DNA from: Endothia cerciana
Lineage: Eukaryota > Ascomycota > Sordariomycetes > Diaporthales > Cryphonectriaceae
NCBI GenBank assembly: GCA_026119935.1
Contig: JALRMH010000020.1
Location: forward strand, 558,001 to 622,000
Direction of reading: 5' to 3'
DNA: 64,000 bases
The position numbers were made by a program, and so were the translations under genes. The notes under the pieces were generated by a model, which worked only from the letters and a program-made list of their open reading frames with translations, had not been told where the DNA came from and ran no database searches. This document shows positions 23,337-33,700 of the stretch, piece after piece; the stretch's first letter is position 1, and the number at the start of each line of letters is the position of its first letter.

Positions 23337-24101
23337 TTAAACTGTAAAGACGAACCCCCTCGCCTCCTTAGACTGCTGGTACACCGGTTCGGGTTCGGTA
23401 ACCTGACTGTGCACCGACATCTCCTCCTTACCCATGTCTCGCTGGGCTGGACCACCCCCATAGAGCAGCCTACTCTGCGCCTGGTCTTTCAGCGCATCCC
23501 TTCGGCGGCCCAACCACGTCTTGATGCCGCCATACACTCCAGAGACGAGCCAAAGCAACGCGTTGACGAGGTCCAGCCACGCAGCGGCCTTCTCGACGGT
23601 CGTACTGCTGCCCTTGTATGAGTCGTCGCTGCTGCGATTGTGGAAAATGCCCATGAATATGCCGAAGACGATAATCCAGAGCAAGAAGAACGAAAGATCC
23701 CAGCCGAACATGTGGTGGGTCTTGAACCGTTTGGAGACCATCCCGAGGGGTGCAGTGAAGGCCAAGATGATGGCAGATATGCAGGCCAGTACGGCAATGA
23801 TCATGCCGAACCACCAGGCCGAGGACTCGTCCCTTGCGTTCTTCTGACCGTCGCCGACACGGACGCCATAGATGCCGACAATGATTATGCCAAACAGGAA
23901 CTGCAGACCACGGACGACAAGACGCGGGATGTTCTCCCAGACACGCAAGGGCGCAGTCACGGCCTTGGTGCCAGCCTCGTAGCCCAGGTCGGTAGCATCT
24001 TTGGCGTGGGCTCGGTAATCGGTGCCGTTCTTGTCATGTGCAGTTTGGATCTCCTTCCGGTGTTGGAAGAGGAGCTTTGCGACCTTCGCGAAACCGGACA
24101 T
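23337..24101 (-). CDS. MARVEL-type four-TM membrane protein
   Basis: A single exon of 254 residues from ATG 24101. Four hydrophobic segments are clear, at about residues 62-82, 96-120, 132-154 and 173-196, with both ends predicted to be cytosolic. This topology and the short polar loops are those of fungal MARVEL-domain proteins, which associate with cholesterol- or ergosterol-rich membranes and vesicle budding. The N-terminal 60 residues are charged with a helical pattern (KVAKLLFQHRKEI). The C-terminal tail is rich in Gln, Glu and Ser. The gene is divergent from the methyltransferase and convergent with the paraoxonase-like gene. The MARVEL label rests on topology and general look, not on a diagnostic motif. 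Confidence 0.75.
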   Translation of the reverse strand: MSGFAKVAKLLFQHRKEIQTAHDKNGTDYRAHAKDATDLGYEAGTKAVTAPLRVWENIPRLVVRGLQFLFGIIIVGIYGVRVGDGQKNARDESSAWWFGMIIAVLACISAIILAFTAPLGMVSKRFKTHHMFGWDLSFFLLWIIVFGIFMGIFHNRSSDDSYKGSSTTVEKAAAWLDLVNALLWLVSGVYGGIKTWLGRRRDALKDQAQSRLLYGGGPAQRDMGKEEMSVHSQVTEPEPVYQQSKEARGFVFTV

Positions 24102-25424
24102 GATGAACTGTGGATGATTTGGAGTGCCGGTGGTGGATATTACAAATGCTGTACCTGCAGCTGGATTTTTGAATGTGCGAACGAGCGGATATTAAGGTGC
24201 TAAGAGTGAGACTCGGCAAGCCCTGATTGAACGAAGAGGGACATAACAGCCAGATGGAGGAATTTGTGACTCGACCGAATGCTGCGAAAAGAATGAGGAC
24301 AATAGAGCTGTGAAAGCGGAAGAGAAGTTGGGGTGATATACAGATCGACAAGGAGCAATGAGTGACAATGAACCACAAAACCTAAATACCGGGTTCACCA
24401 GCCCGCCTTATGAGCTCCCCAAGTTCAACATGCATCGTTGTAGGAGTCGCCTAGTGAAACACACAAAGCATACTTGTCTTGATCTGGATGCACGAGACGG
24501 TTGGCCATCGTCTTCGACAAGGACAAAGGCGCTTCTGATGTTGGGCGCTTGAGAACCACAAGGACGGCCGGGATGAATTAGGACAAGGTCGACTGATTGG
24601 CTTCTCCAGCCAGCTTGTTTCGTGGAGGCGGCCCCTTGAGTGCCGCGGCCAAAAATGACTGGCCCACGTCGGCCGGCCGGACGCAAGAACCATTGAGCCG
24701 TGGGGCCGCCAGCGCCAACACGAAGAGCAGCTGTGCAAGACATAGCCCTGCCAGCCCACCCGACGCTGGCCCCCCTGGATCTTGAGCTGTCTGTCGTATC
24801 TGTAGCTGATTCTCCCCAGGGGTTCGAAGGCGCAGCCGATCGCATTGGCGACTCCCCACGCCACTGAAGTGAAGAGGCTCCGTGAGGCTACGCGCGCGGA
24901 GGAGCGCTCCCACCGTAGGATTGCTGGGGTTTCAAAGCATCGTACCACCGGCCGCTTTTAACCCATTGCTTCAGGCGGAATTGGGACTACTAGCTTGTAT
25001 TCCGGCCGCATCTGCAGAAATAAGCGCAAATCGCTTAATTATGGGCCGCGAGGTCCAGACATTGCGTCCGCAAGAGCTGAGCCTGCCTCAGGGCTGATCC
25101 GGAATAGCTTCATCCTTCCTTCCGAACTCCGCTCCTGTCGGGTGGACTTGGCTCATGTATACACAAAACGCAAAGGATACGATTATCATCTCCCCGATCG
25201 CTCGCCTTCCTCTCTTCCGATCTGAATGTCTCCCTATAGTTACCCAAAGATCAAAATTACCCTCGTGTCTGTGAACTGAAGGATACCCAGAACTAGTGCT
25301 GACAGCACCCGTTTATTTAAATACGTCTTTCTCTTCGTCATTTCAGAAGACGACGAAGCCTCACTCATCATCTTCTCTTTCTTGTCTCCTTTCCCCGTCA
25401 ACAAACAGTGGTCTGCCATCTACC
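24102..25424. other. divergent spacer between MARVEL and methyltransferase genes
   Basis: This 1.3 kb region separates two divergent genes and must contain both promoters. A minus-strand frame at 24451-24948 and a plus-strand frame at 24597-24785 are open but show no domain. The last 120 bp before 25425 are C/T rich, as expected for the leader of the methyltransferase gene. A TATTTAAATA-like stretch lies at about 25313-25322. Confidence 0.45.
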
Positions 25425-26641
25425 ATGTCGAAACCGGCTGGAGCGGACCGCACATTTCGGTCGTACTCGACCGAAGACGCGGAAAAGTATGCTGAAGTTC
25501 GACTGAAGTACAGTGACGCGCTGTACCAAAGCGTTCTTGCATACCACACCTCCACGGGCGGGAAGCTCGACACGGTCGTCGACCTCGGATGCGGTCCCGG
25601 AATCGCGACCTTCAAGCTTGCCGAGTACTTCACGACCGTAATCGGCCTCGACCATGGCGAAGCCATGATCGATACGGCACGCTCTCGGCTTGCATCCCAG
25701 CCCGAGAAGCTGAAGTCTGCCATTAGGCTCGAGGTCTCTACGGCGGAAGACATTGACCCTACCTTGATCCCAGATGGCAGCGTAGACGTTATCACGGCTG
25801 CGACGTGCGCACATGTGAGTGGCCTCGATGGTATTGTAGCCACCCTGTTGCTCTTTATATCGAGACATGCAAGGGGGCCGCACGGTGAACATAGTTGGGT
25901 TTGGGTTCGATGAAGTTGCTGATCCATTCTAGTGGTTCGATATGCCACGCTTCTGGCCCAGCGCGGCACGCATCTTGCGGCCTGGGGGCACGGTAGCATT
26001 GTGGTGCAGTAAAGCTTCAAGTGCCCACAGTATGTGACTTTCGATCATATTGTAACAATACCTAAGCAGGATATGGAGCTTTGAGGCACGGTTGGAAACA
26101 TATCAAGCCATACGTTTGCCGGACATGGCTCAGAGCTCATACCTCTCGCTTTTCCAAACAAGTTCTAACCAACGAATGTTACTTAGATACGGTGCCCAAC
26201 GCTGACAAGATCAACGCCGCCCTGGAGGAGATTTCCAACAGAGAGCTGGGCCCATTCCTGGAGCCTGGCAACGTGCTCGCGCAGAGCCTGTACGCCGACC
26301 TCGCTCTGCCATGGATGATCAAGCCCCCCGAGCCTGCATTCGACGAGACTACATTCTCAAAGAAGTTCTTTGGTGTGCACAAAACCGACGAGCCATTCTT
26401 CGACGTCAGTGCTGAGCGAGAATTTGACATGGACGCGGTGGAGAGAATACTGTCCACTCAGAGTCCCATCACCCGGTGGAGACAAGCCCACCCAGAAGCG
26501 ATTGGGACGGAGGACGACGTCGTCCGGAAGATGAGGCGTGTTATTGAGGTGAATCTGCGGGAGGCTGGTGTTGATCCGGCGAATGCGCTGATCAAAGGAG
26601 GCTTGCACGGAGTCCTTTTGATGGTGAAGAAGCGGAGCTGA
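25425..26641 (+). CDS. SAM-dependent methyltransferase, TMT1-like
   Basis: Exons 25425-25814, 25933-26029 and 26187-26641 encode 313 residues, the normal size for this family. Motif I, VVDLGCGPGI, lies at residues 51-60, followed by GLDHGEAMI (acidic residue that binds the ribose) and the later LRPGGTVALW strand. This set is typical of class I methyltransferases resembling yeast trans-aconitate methyltransferase Tmt1; the substrate in filamentous fungi varies and cannot be told. The second intron (26030-26186, donor GTATGT, branch CTAAC, acceptor TAG) is 157 nt. A nearer acceptor at 26069 would add 39 in-frame residues, so two isoforms are conceivable. The ATG at 25425 starts MSKPAGADRTFRSYS, the usual N-terminal pattern. 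It converges with the metallo-beta-lactamase gene. Confidence 0.88.
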
Positions 26642-27054
26642 AAGCTCCACGGCCCCTTTTAAGTTTCCTTGATCCTCTCCTTCCTATTACCCTCATGGGT
26701 GCAGATTGTAATCATGTTATCTCATTGACAGCAGTTAGCCGGTTTAATTAATTCAATAGGTAGGTGAGTCCCGGGCACAGAATGAAAAAGAAGAGTTGAT
26801 GCTCATATTGAAAGAAAACACATGGACGGATACAGAGGTTGCGGAGCCTCACCGAGTCACCTATATGGTACGTTCTGCCGGACACTCTACTTCACCAGTA
26901 CGGAGGTGGACAGATTACCTCTGAAGGGAGATGCGATGTAAAAAGGGGGGGCATGCCATGGGTATTTGAGAGGCTGCATGACCAAGTCTGGTAGTTCCTG
27001 GTATCCTACCAGATACAAACACCTAAGAAGGCTACTCACTTGTCCTTCGCATCG
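26642..27054. other. convergent 3' spacer
   Basis: A 413-bp tail-to-tail spacer between the methyltransferase and the metallo-beta-lactamase-fold gene. It is AT-leaning around 26740-26830, as expected for 3' UTRs. No gene recognised. Confidence 0.5.
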
Positions 27055-28333
27055 TCACTGCAGGGCATCTTTATAGTCCTTCAAGAATGCCCAGCGACCC
27101 TTCTTCACCCAGTCCCTCGAGGCAAAATCATTGACATACTTTGGGAAGAAATCGATGATGGGCACAAGGTCCTTGTCGTGAGCAGTGATGACAAATACCT
27201 TGTCTTGCGCATCAGCCTCCTGCATCTTCTCGATTGTCCTCTCGGCCTCATCGACGTCCGCAGCGTTCCCCTGCGCCGCCCTCGAGATCCTGACAAACGG
27301 CTTTGCCCTATCTCCGTCACGAAGCAGGTGCTCGAAGATCTCACCCGGGCACGGCGTCGCTGAGCCGAGGTCTAGCGGGTGCGGAGAGATCGACTCTGGC
27401 AGCGGAAGCCACCGCGACGGGCGGAACTCCCCGCCGTGGTGGGCGGCGTCGGCGCCCATGAAGATGTAGCTGTCGGGACTGCTCGTCACCTTCGCCAGGC
27501 CACAGAGGTGGCCGACTGCGTGGCCGGGGCTGTCGAGAAGATAGAAGGAGCCGTCGCCGAAGTAGTCGAAGGCGTCGAAGCGGCCTACCTTCTTTCCCTG
27601 GCCGAACTGGATCTCGTGCAGCTCTCTACCCTCGTAGTCGGATTCCAGGATAAAAGCCCCTTGGTTCGCCGGATAGCCTGGGAGCATTGCCTCCTTAAAG
27701 CCGGGCCCCACGATCAGAGCTGTGTGCGAGTCGAAGGCCGACGGGTCTCCGACGCTGCTAACTATCAGTATTACGAAACCTTCAGAGCCGCTGCGGAACA
27801 GAGAACTGGAGTTCACGGCCTCTTGTCCTTTGGGGCAGGGGGAGGGCCTTCTTACTGGTCGAAGTGCCAATGGCTCCATACAACAGCCTCGATACTCGAC
27901 CCTGAGACTCCATGCTCCTCAAGGATCTCGCGGACACCCTGCTTGACCTCGATCTTACCGGCGCTGGCCTCGAACATTTTGGCCCAGACAGGAGGGGCAT
28001 TCTCCCAGTCCTTCCGCACTCCTAGGTCGAAGAGGAGCTTACGGCCCGAGGGGTGCTCAACGAGGAAGGAGAACGACGGGCATTCCAGCGTGTCAAAGCC
28101 CTTGATCTGCGGCTCGAAGAACATGTTGATGGGCAACCCGGACAGCCATGCCGTCGAGTCGATGACTATATTACATTTAGAATAGTAGTGCTGTATTGGG
28201 GGCGGGGGGGGGGGGGGGAGAGGACTCAGGTTGGGCCAGGGGAAGAGAAGGGTTAATCGTGAGACTACGTACCACGGACGTCGACCGTAGCCCCCGAGGA
28301 CTCGACGTGGAAGTCTGGAGCATTTTTCACCAT
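27055..28333 (-). CDS. metallo-beta-lactamase-fold hydrolase (lactonase-like)
   Basis: Three exons on the minus strand: 28273-28333, 27856-28165 and 27055-27757, 357 residues. Donors are GTACGT and GTAAGA, acceptors TAG. The zinc-binding HxHxDH motif, HWHFDH at about residues 119-124, is interrupted by the second intron, and its last His is completed only after splicing, which supports the model. Downstream come SPGHAVGHL (third-site His) and GADAAHHGG (bridging Asp region). Fungal proteins of this type resemble AHL lactonases and the lactamases that open lactam or lactone rings. The first intron carries a run of 15 G at 28204-28218. It lies head to tail with the broken alpha/beta hydrolase upstream. 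Fold is certain; substrate is unknown. Confidence 0.9.
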
Positions 28334-28738
28334 CTTTTCTGCTTTCCGAGCATTTCTACTTTCTGATCTGTTGAGACACGACGTCTGATATTCTAGGACG
28401 CAGCGGAGAGCGTCTATATTTATGATGCATATCCAAGTGACACCCCCCTCCCCCTTTTTTTTAATTTTTTTTTTGGAGCTGCAGGCGGCGCAGCATGTTG
28501 CTTTGTAATAGAAATCTACTATTCCATGCATAGTCCGCTGTCAACTTCCTATCATTTAAGCCAGCCAACCCCCCCTTCCCCCTCCAAAGGGACCCCGGCA
28601 TGATCGCGATGGCGGTTCCTGAGTGGGCAGACCGGGGAAAAGGATGCGCGAAAAATGTCCGAGGATAACGCGAGGAGCTGACACGTCTGCTATCGCAGCA
28701 CCAGGGTCATCCCCGGTCAGCCAGCTCCACGATCCGGC
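28334..28738. other. spacer between hydrolase pseudogene and metallo-beta-lactamase gene
   Basis: A 405-bp head-to-tail spacer. It must hold the promoter of the metallo-beta-lactamase-fold gene (minus strand). T-rich and C-rich tracts lie at 28443-28474 and 28568-28587. No gene seen. Confidence 0.5.
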
Positions 28739-29888
28739 CTATCCGCCGGCGGAACTGAAGGCCTTCCGCAGCGCCGCGTAGGTGTTCTGCACGAACGCCC
28801 TCGCTGTTGGGAGCTCGCCCACCCGGTGCCCAAACGGGTGCCCGACTCCCTTGTAGACCGTCAGCTCGCTCGGCGTCCCCGCGCCCAGCAGCGTCTCGTG
28901 GTACGCCCTGCCCTCATCGACCAGCGGGTCCAGCTCGGCGCAGTGGATGCTGGCGGGGGCAAGGCCCGCGTGCGAGGCCGCCGCCATCGGCGAGGCGCGG
29001 AAGTCCCTCGCGTTCTCGGCCCTCTCCCCGCCCCGGCCCAGCCAGAGGTTGTAGAACCACACGATGCGCTGCATCGGCAGGCACGGCGCGTCGTGCAGCG
29101 ACACGTAGGACGCGTAGGGCGTCGTGCCGGGGTCGCACCCGCCCTGCTCCGGCACGGACCGGCAGTCCAGGACGGGGACGACGAGGACCTGCAGCCTCAG
29201 CGGCGGGACCCCCGGGTCGCCCCTCGCCATCAGGGCCAGCGCGGCGGCGAGGCAGCCCCCGGCCGAGAAGCCGCCCACCGCCAGCCGGCCCGCGTCGATG
29301 CCCAGCCCGCGCGCGCGGCCGGCCGGCCACCCACCGCAGCGCGTCGAAGCTGTCCAGCACCGGCGTCGGGTGCGGGTACCCGGGCGCGAGGCGGTAGTCG
29401 ACGTTGACCACAATGCAGCCGACGTGGTGGGCCACGGCCCGGCAGAAGTTGGCGTCCGTGGCTAGCGAGCCGATCACGAAGCCGCCGCCGTGGAAGTTGA
29501 TGTACGCCGGGAGCAGGCCGTCTCTTTCGAGTCCGCCCCTGGAGGCGGCGGCGGCTGTGGGCCTGATGACCTGGACGGCGATCTCGCCTCGTGGATGCGC
29601 CACCGGGATCTTGTGGAGGGTGGTGCTCTCAGCTTCTGCGATGGGCCCTTCGATCTCGTGGGTGGGAACGGTGTATTTAGGCCGGTCCTGGTTCTAAGTC
29701 TCGTAGGAAACCTGGTCGGCTCGCAGTCTAGGCGCTGTGGGGACGTTAGCCACCGGCTCTGGTGTCGTGGGTGGCCAGACAGTAGTGTCACCTTGGTACA
29801 TATTGTAGACCCTCGCGAAGTCAGGATCGACCCGATCGATCACCGAGGGGTGAAGCGGGTTCACGCTGCCCTCCGATGAGGCCATCAT
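28739..29888 (-). pseudogene. HSL-type alpha/beta hydrolase, broken by stop and frameshift
   Basis: Read on the minus strand from ATG 29888, the frame encodes MASSEGSVNPLHPSVIDR, a normal start for fungal esterases of the hormone-sensitive-lipase group; a 57-nt intron (29735-29791, branch GCTAAC) is likely. An in-frame TAG at 29694-29696 follows, yet the same frame continues sensibly after it (RPKYTVPTHEIEGP) into the oxyanion-hole motif NFHGGGFVIGS. Between about 29307 and 29330, in a GGCC/GCGC repeat, the frame shifts by one base extra (or two too few). After it, GFSAGGC (nucleophile Ser), AELDPLVDEG (Asp) and GVGHPFGH (His) complete the triad up to the stop at 28739. No splice could remove either lesion without deleting conserved parts. 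Either a recently decayed gene or, less likely, two sequencing errors. Confidence 0.82.
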
Positions 29889-31140
29889 GGGACGCTTTTG
29901 GATTATTCCACCTGACTGCCTTATTATCTCATGTATGCATGCCTATGCGGCACACTGTAGGCACCACGGAGGATCAGCAGAGACTCGAACGTTCTCTGAC
30001 TTGAGCCGCAGCAAAGTGACTATTCGCCTTCTAGGGTATCTAAAGAAGGGGAGCACGCGCTTCATCGTGTATCCTGGACCGGCTAATTTACAGGTAGTGT
30101 ATCGAGGTCCGGCAAGACTATCCAGCGCCGGTTCCGATGCCCGCCATTTCAAGTTCAGGGCGGTTATTGGCGGCACACAGCATCAAGACCCCTCGCTCGT
30201 ATAAAGAAGCTCCCAAGGAGGTAGGTGGACGCGTGGAGAACGGGAAGGCTTCCGAACATTGTTGATCGGTGACAAGCCACTCGCTGAGCATGCGTGTGCC
30301 GTATGACGAAGTCGTGGACAGACGATGGATTTATTTCGGAAAGTCTTCAGGTAAGGTGCTATCTCTGCCGTCTTGTCCGACGTCTGTCTCTGCCTCGTCA
30401 TATCCAGACACTGGTACCCGTGCCTGTCCAGCTTCCAGATATTCCTTTGCTTTTCCCTCCAATACCTGAACCCATCATTACCAGCGACGCTCACGATCCG
30501 GCCTGCCCGTAAATTCCAGACCCCGTGCCAGACCTACCTTGATCTCCGAAGCCTGAAAGAAACCACGGCAAGCTTTTGGTAAAATAATAAGAAGTATTCC
30601 GCTATAGGTAGCTGAAATGTATGTGCCTTTGCCAAGGAAAGAGAAAAGAAGAAAAACTATGTTCAAGGGAAGAGGTGAATAATGTGGTGCTTGTGTTGGC
30701 GGAGGGGGCCAGTCTTGTAATCCTCCTCCATCAATGCAACAAGACCGTTTAGTTGCCCTTCCGTCCTAAAACCATCCAGAAGGTATGCCGGCACGCAGGC
30801 AAAATATCCTTGGGAAAGGTAACAGGAAACGCCCTGTGAAGGAAAGGTTGTATTGGGGTATCTTGAAAAACACCCTGCAGTGCCTCATCAAATCTGGCAA
30901 GTTGTTCGCGGTCTGCCGAACGATACTTGAAGTAACGACATGCTGCGATGAGGTAACCGGGTCTTGTGTGTCGACGACATTTGAAAGATGTTGCAAAATT
31001 GCCCTAGTTCTGAGGATCGAAAGTAGAGGTCTTATAGTTCAGTCCCCGGAGTTGGAAAGGAGGAAGGGGGGCGGCTTGTCTGGCTCGCTTGTCCCCTGCG
31101 CACATCAGCTCCTGCCAACGCGCAAGGGCTGAAGCCTTTG
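29889..31140. other. intergenic region between pseudogene and velvet gene
   Basis: No gene recognised in 1.25 kb. The left side is the old promoter of the broken hydrolase. The right side, up to 31140, is the 3' flank of the velvet gene. Frames of up to 115 codons (for example 30785-31132 on the plus strand) have no domain. Confidence 0.45.
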
Positions 31141-32550
31141 TCAATGACCATCCCTCTGCCCATAAGTATACGGCTCGAAGATGTTTCCCTCGCCGTAGCC
31201 GCTATGGCCGTGCGGCAGCCCCGGCTGGGCTATCCTCAGGTGCAAGCTTCCGGGCCCGACGATGCTTCCCGACCGCTGGGCCTGCATCCCAGGGAGCGTT
31301 CTCGAGCTGTTCGAGGGCATATAGCCACCGTTGTAGTTTGCAGCGGTCGTGTAGTTCAGGTCGGGTGACGAGCTCCCGTGTGACCCTCCCATTTTATCAA
31401 CTGGGGGCAGTACAGGGCCGTGAGCGGAGTGGCTGCTGCTGAATTGTCCGAGAGGGCTCGTCGCCGTCAAGAGGCTTTGAGAGGATGCTGCTGTGCCGTG
31501 GAGCGGGTAGGCTGTCGAAGGGGACTGCCGCCCGGGTGACTGGTAGCTTGATCCGGCGGAAGGAGGGCTTTGGTAGTGGTTTACGGAGGTGTCCAGCCCG
31601 AGTTGCAGATTCGAGCCGTAATGGCCAGACATGGAGCCTATAGGTGCCATGCTTTGGCTCGGCGAAGAGGTGACGGCGTGAAAGGCGCCCGGGTAGTGGG
31701 CCATCGACGTCGAAGGGGTCGAGTGTCCGGTGTACGAATGTGACGTGGAAAAGCTGCCGTGTTTCGAGTACAAGGACATGGGGTCCTTTTCGCCCGGCTC
31801 GGAGCGCACACGCTTCACTGGCCGGTCCTCCTCGTCGTCGCCGCCGCCATGGCTCCTTCGACCCATCATCTGTGCAAACGCATTGTTTTTCTTCTTGGTG
31901 CTCATCGCTTTTGATTCTTTCCTGAGGCGCAGGCGGACACCAGCGTCGACAAGTAATCTCGTCATTGATGTTGATTCTGACATTCCTGGAAAATGTCTGC
32001 CGCTGTAGGTCGTAAATGGTTGCGAGCAGATTGACGTGAGGGTCTCGGCGTCTCCTGTTGTGGTGTTGAGCTTGAACAAGCAGAACTTGAGGCGGTAGGT
32101 CCCCTCTTTCTTGACGGATATATCGTTTAAGCAGAACATCATGTTATGTACCCCTCGGTCGTCTTTGACGACATGCCCGCTCGTGCAAGTGTTTCCCGTC
32201 AGCGAATTCAAGTCCGGTTCTGGGTCTGAATCGGTAGCCCCTATCAGGAAGGTCTGCACAAACAGGTAGGGGGATGTTATGTACACCTGGAGCGGATCTT
32301 GCCCTGGGTCAACGTCGAGCTGTAAGATCGGTGGCGGGTCAACTGGCTTCCGGTCCTTGTCTTTCGCGTTGGCTGCCTTAGCTCTTTCGGGTTGTTGTTT
32401 CACTGTTAGGCGGTACGGCGAGCTATGATCCCAAGAGGACTGGACTGGTTGGGGGGCGTGAGAGACCTGTGGAAGAAGACTGTTCGATGCTCCGCCCATA
32501 GAGTACAAAGGTCCCCATTGCTGGGAACCCCCGAAGTCGTAAGAGGTCAT
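31141..32550 (-). CDS. velvet-domain transcription regulator
   Basis: A single exon of 469 residues from ATG 32550 (MTSYDFGG). The frame is open for four codons further 5' but without an ATG. Residues about 46-212 are a velvet domain: YRLTVKQQPERAK, then DRKPVDPPPILQL, the strand pair ISVKKEGTYRLKFCLF, and the closing GVRLRLRKES. A basic PVKRVR cluster at about 244-249 is a likely nuclear signal. The C-terminal half is Ser/Pro/Gly/Tyr rich and probably a disordered activation region. Velvet factors bind DNA as homo- or heterodimers and couple development to secondary metabolism in response to light. The domain layout fits VosA- or VelC-type members better than VeA, but I cannot choose between them. 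Leader sequence upstream is long and C/T biased. Confidence 0.9.
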   Translation of the reverse strand: MTSYDFGGSQQWGPLYSMGGASNSLLPQVSHAPQPVQSSWDHSSPYRLTVKQQPERAKAANAKDKDRKPVDPPPILQLDVDPGQDPLQVYITSPYLFVQTFLIGATDSDPEPDLNSLTGNTCTSGHVVKDDRGVHNMMFCLNDISVKKEGTYRLKFCLFKLNTTTGDAETLTSICSQPFTTYSGRHFPGMSESTSMTRLLVDAGVRLRLRKESKAMSTKKKNNAFAQMMGRRSHGGGDDEEDRPVKRVRSEPGEKDPMSLYSKHGSFSTSHSYTGHSTPSTSMAHYPGAFHAVTSSPSQSMAPIGSMSGHYGSNLQLGLDTSVNHYQSPPSAGSSYQSPGRQSPSTAYPLHGTAASSQSLLTATSPLGQFSSSHSAHGPVLPPVDKMGGSHGSSSPDLNYTTAANYNGGYMPSNSSRTLPGMQAQRSGSIVGPGSLHLRIAQPGLPHGHSGYGEGNIFEPYTYGQRDGH

Positions 32551-33700
32551 GTTTATGGCCAAAACAGTGCCCTGCGACCTGTGCTCCGTGGTGTGTTCGA
32601 TCGGATGCCGATTATTGTGCTTGAAAATAGCACCGATTTCGTTCTTCCTCCTTTTTTTCTTCTTTCTTCTCTCTCCCCTTTCCTTGTTTTCTCAAAAGGT
32701 CTTCAATAGTGTTCAACTGCCTGTTTCCGTTCCCAAGAGATAAATGCGTCAGGACTCAGCTGCGCTTTGCTGTTTACCTACGACGCACGATGTTAGCAAC
32801 TTTGCGTTCGTCCACCGTTCAACTCCATCAGCCTCGACATTGCACAAAGACTTCGTGAACAAGTCATTCAGGCAAGGCAACCAAGCCAACTAAGGAAGAG
32901 GTTCTTGACATTGCTTCCAGAAGCAAGTGGACAGTGATACCTCTCCTTCCTGCAGCGGCCTGACTGATGTTCCAATTCTTTGGCTCGATTTATTCCAACA
33001 CAACAGTGCAACTCGGGCAAGGCATTTCAAGAACCGCACAGGCGCCTTCTACAAGCCTCTTGTTCGGAGTTGGGAGATGGGATCGATCTTGTACTAACCT
33101 CGAACCGAACAAAGTAGTGCCGGTGATTGTGGCCGTCTGATCGTTATCCACACGTTCCGTATTCTGACGCCAACCTTCGTGGAGAATGCTACCGAAGCTG
33201 CTGGCTCGTGCTCCGCTCGCGACAAGGGCCCTCAGTTTTTAATGGCAACAGGTTCTTGGGATGCAGGATCAGGGTGATCAGGGGAGGATAGGCCAAAAAA
33301 CCAGGCTTCAAGGAGTTGGTTGATCTTGTCGGTAAGTATGTTGTAGGCCTTTAGCCCGGTCGCGTGTCCCCGGAGTTGCAGCGACGGACTGTTCAAGTGC
33401 GATTCTTCCTCGACTCCCAAGGAGTCTTGGTCAGTGAAGGGCTCTGGCGACAGGAGCGAAGCCGCAAGACGAGGCTGAACCCGAGTGACGGGTACAGAAG
33501 ACTCGCAGAGGGTCTTCGAAGGTTTGGTGGGTTGGTGTTGCGAGGAAGGCCTTCGGGTGACGGCCGCTTGAAACTATGACTTTGGCGATTCCGATGCCCC
33601 AAGACCAACAAAGTCTCTTCTAAAATACCCCACGTGTCAGCACACAGTCATCGAGGCTAGGTAATATCGATGTCCGAATGTGAGCAGCCACCAACGAAGA
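32551..33700. promoter_or_regulatory. leader and promoter side of the velvet gene
   Basis: Upstream of the velvet start codon on the minus strand. A T/C-rich tract at 32636-32690 reads as an A/G-rich leader in the mRNA. Velvet genes usually have long 5' UTRs, so several hundred bases here are likely transcribed. A minus-strand frame of 62 codons (33232-33420) could be an upstream ORF but has no support beyond being open. No defined promoter element recognised. Confidence 0.4.

Noticed and set aside
32551..32562. velvet protein start four codons further upstream
   Set aside because: The upstream codon is TTG; the first ATG of the frame is at 32550.
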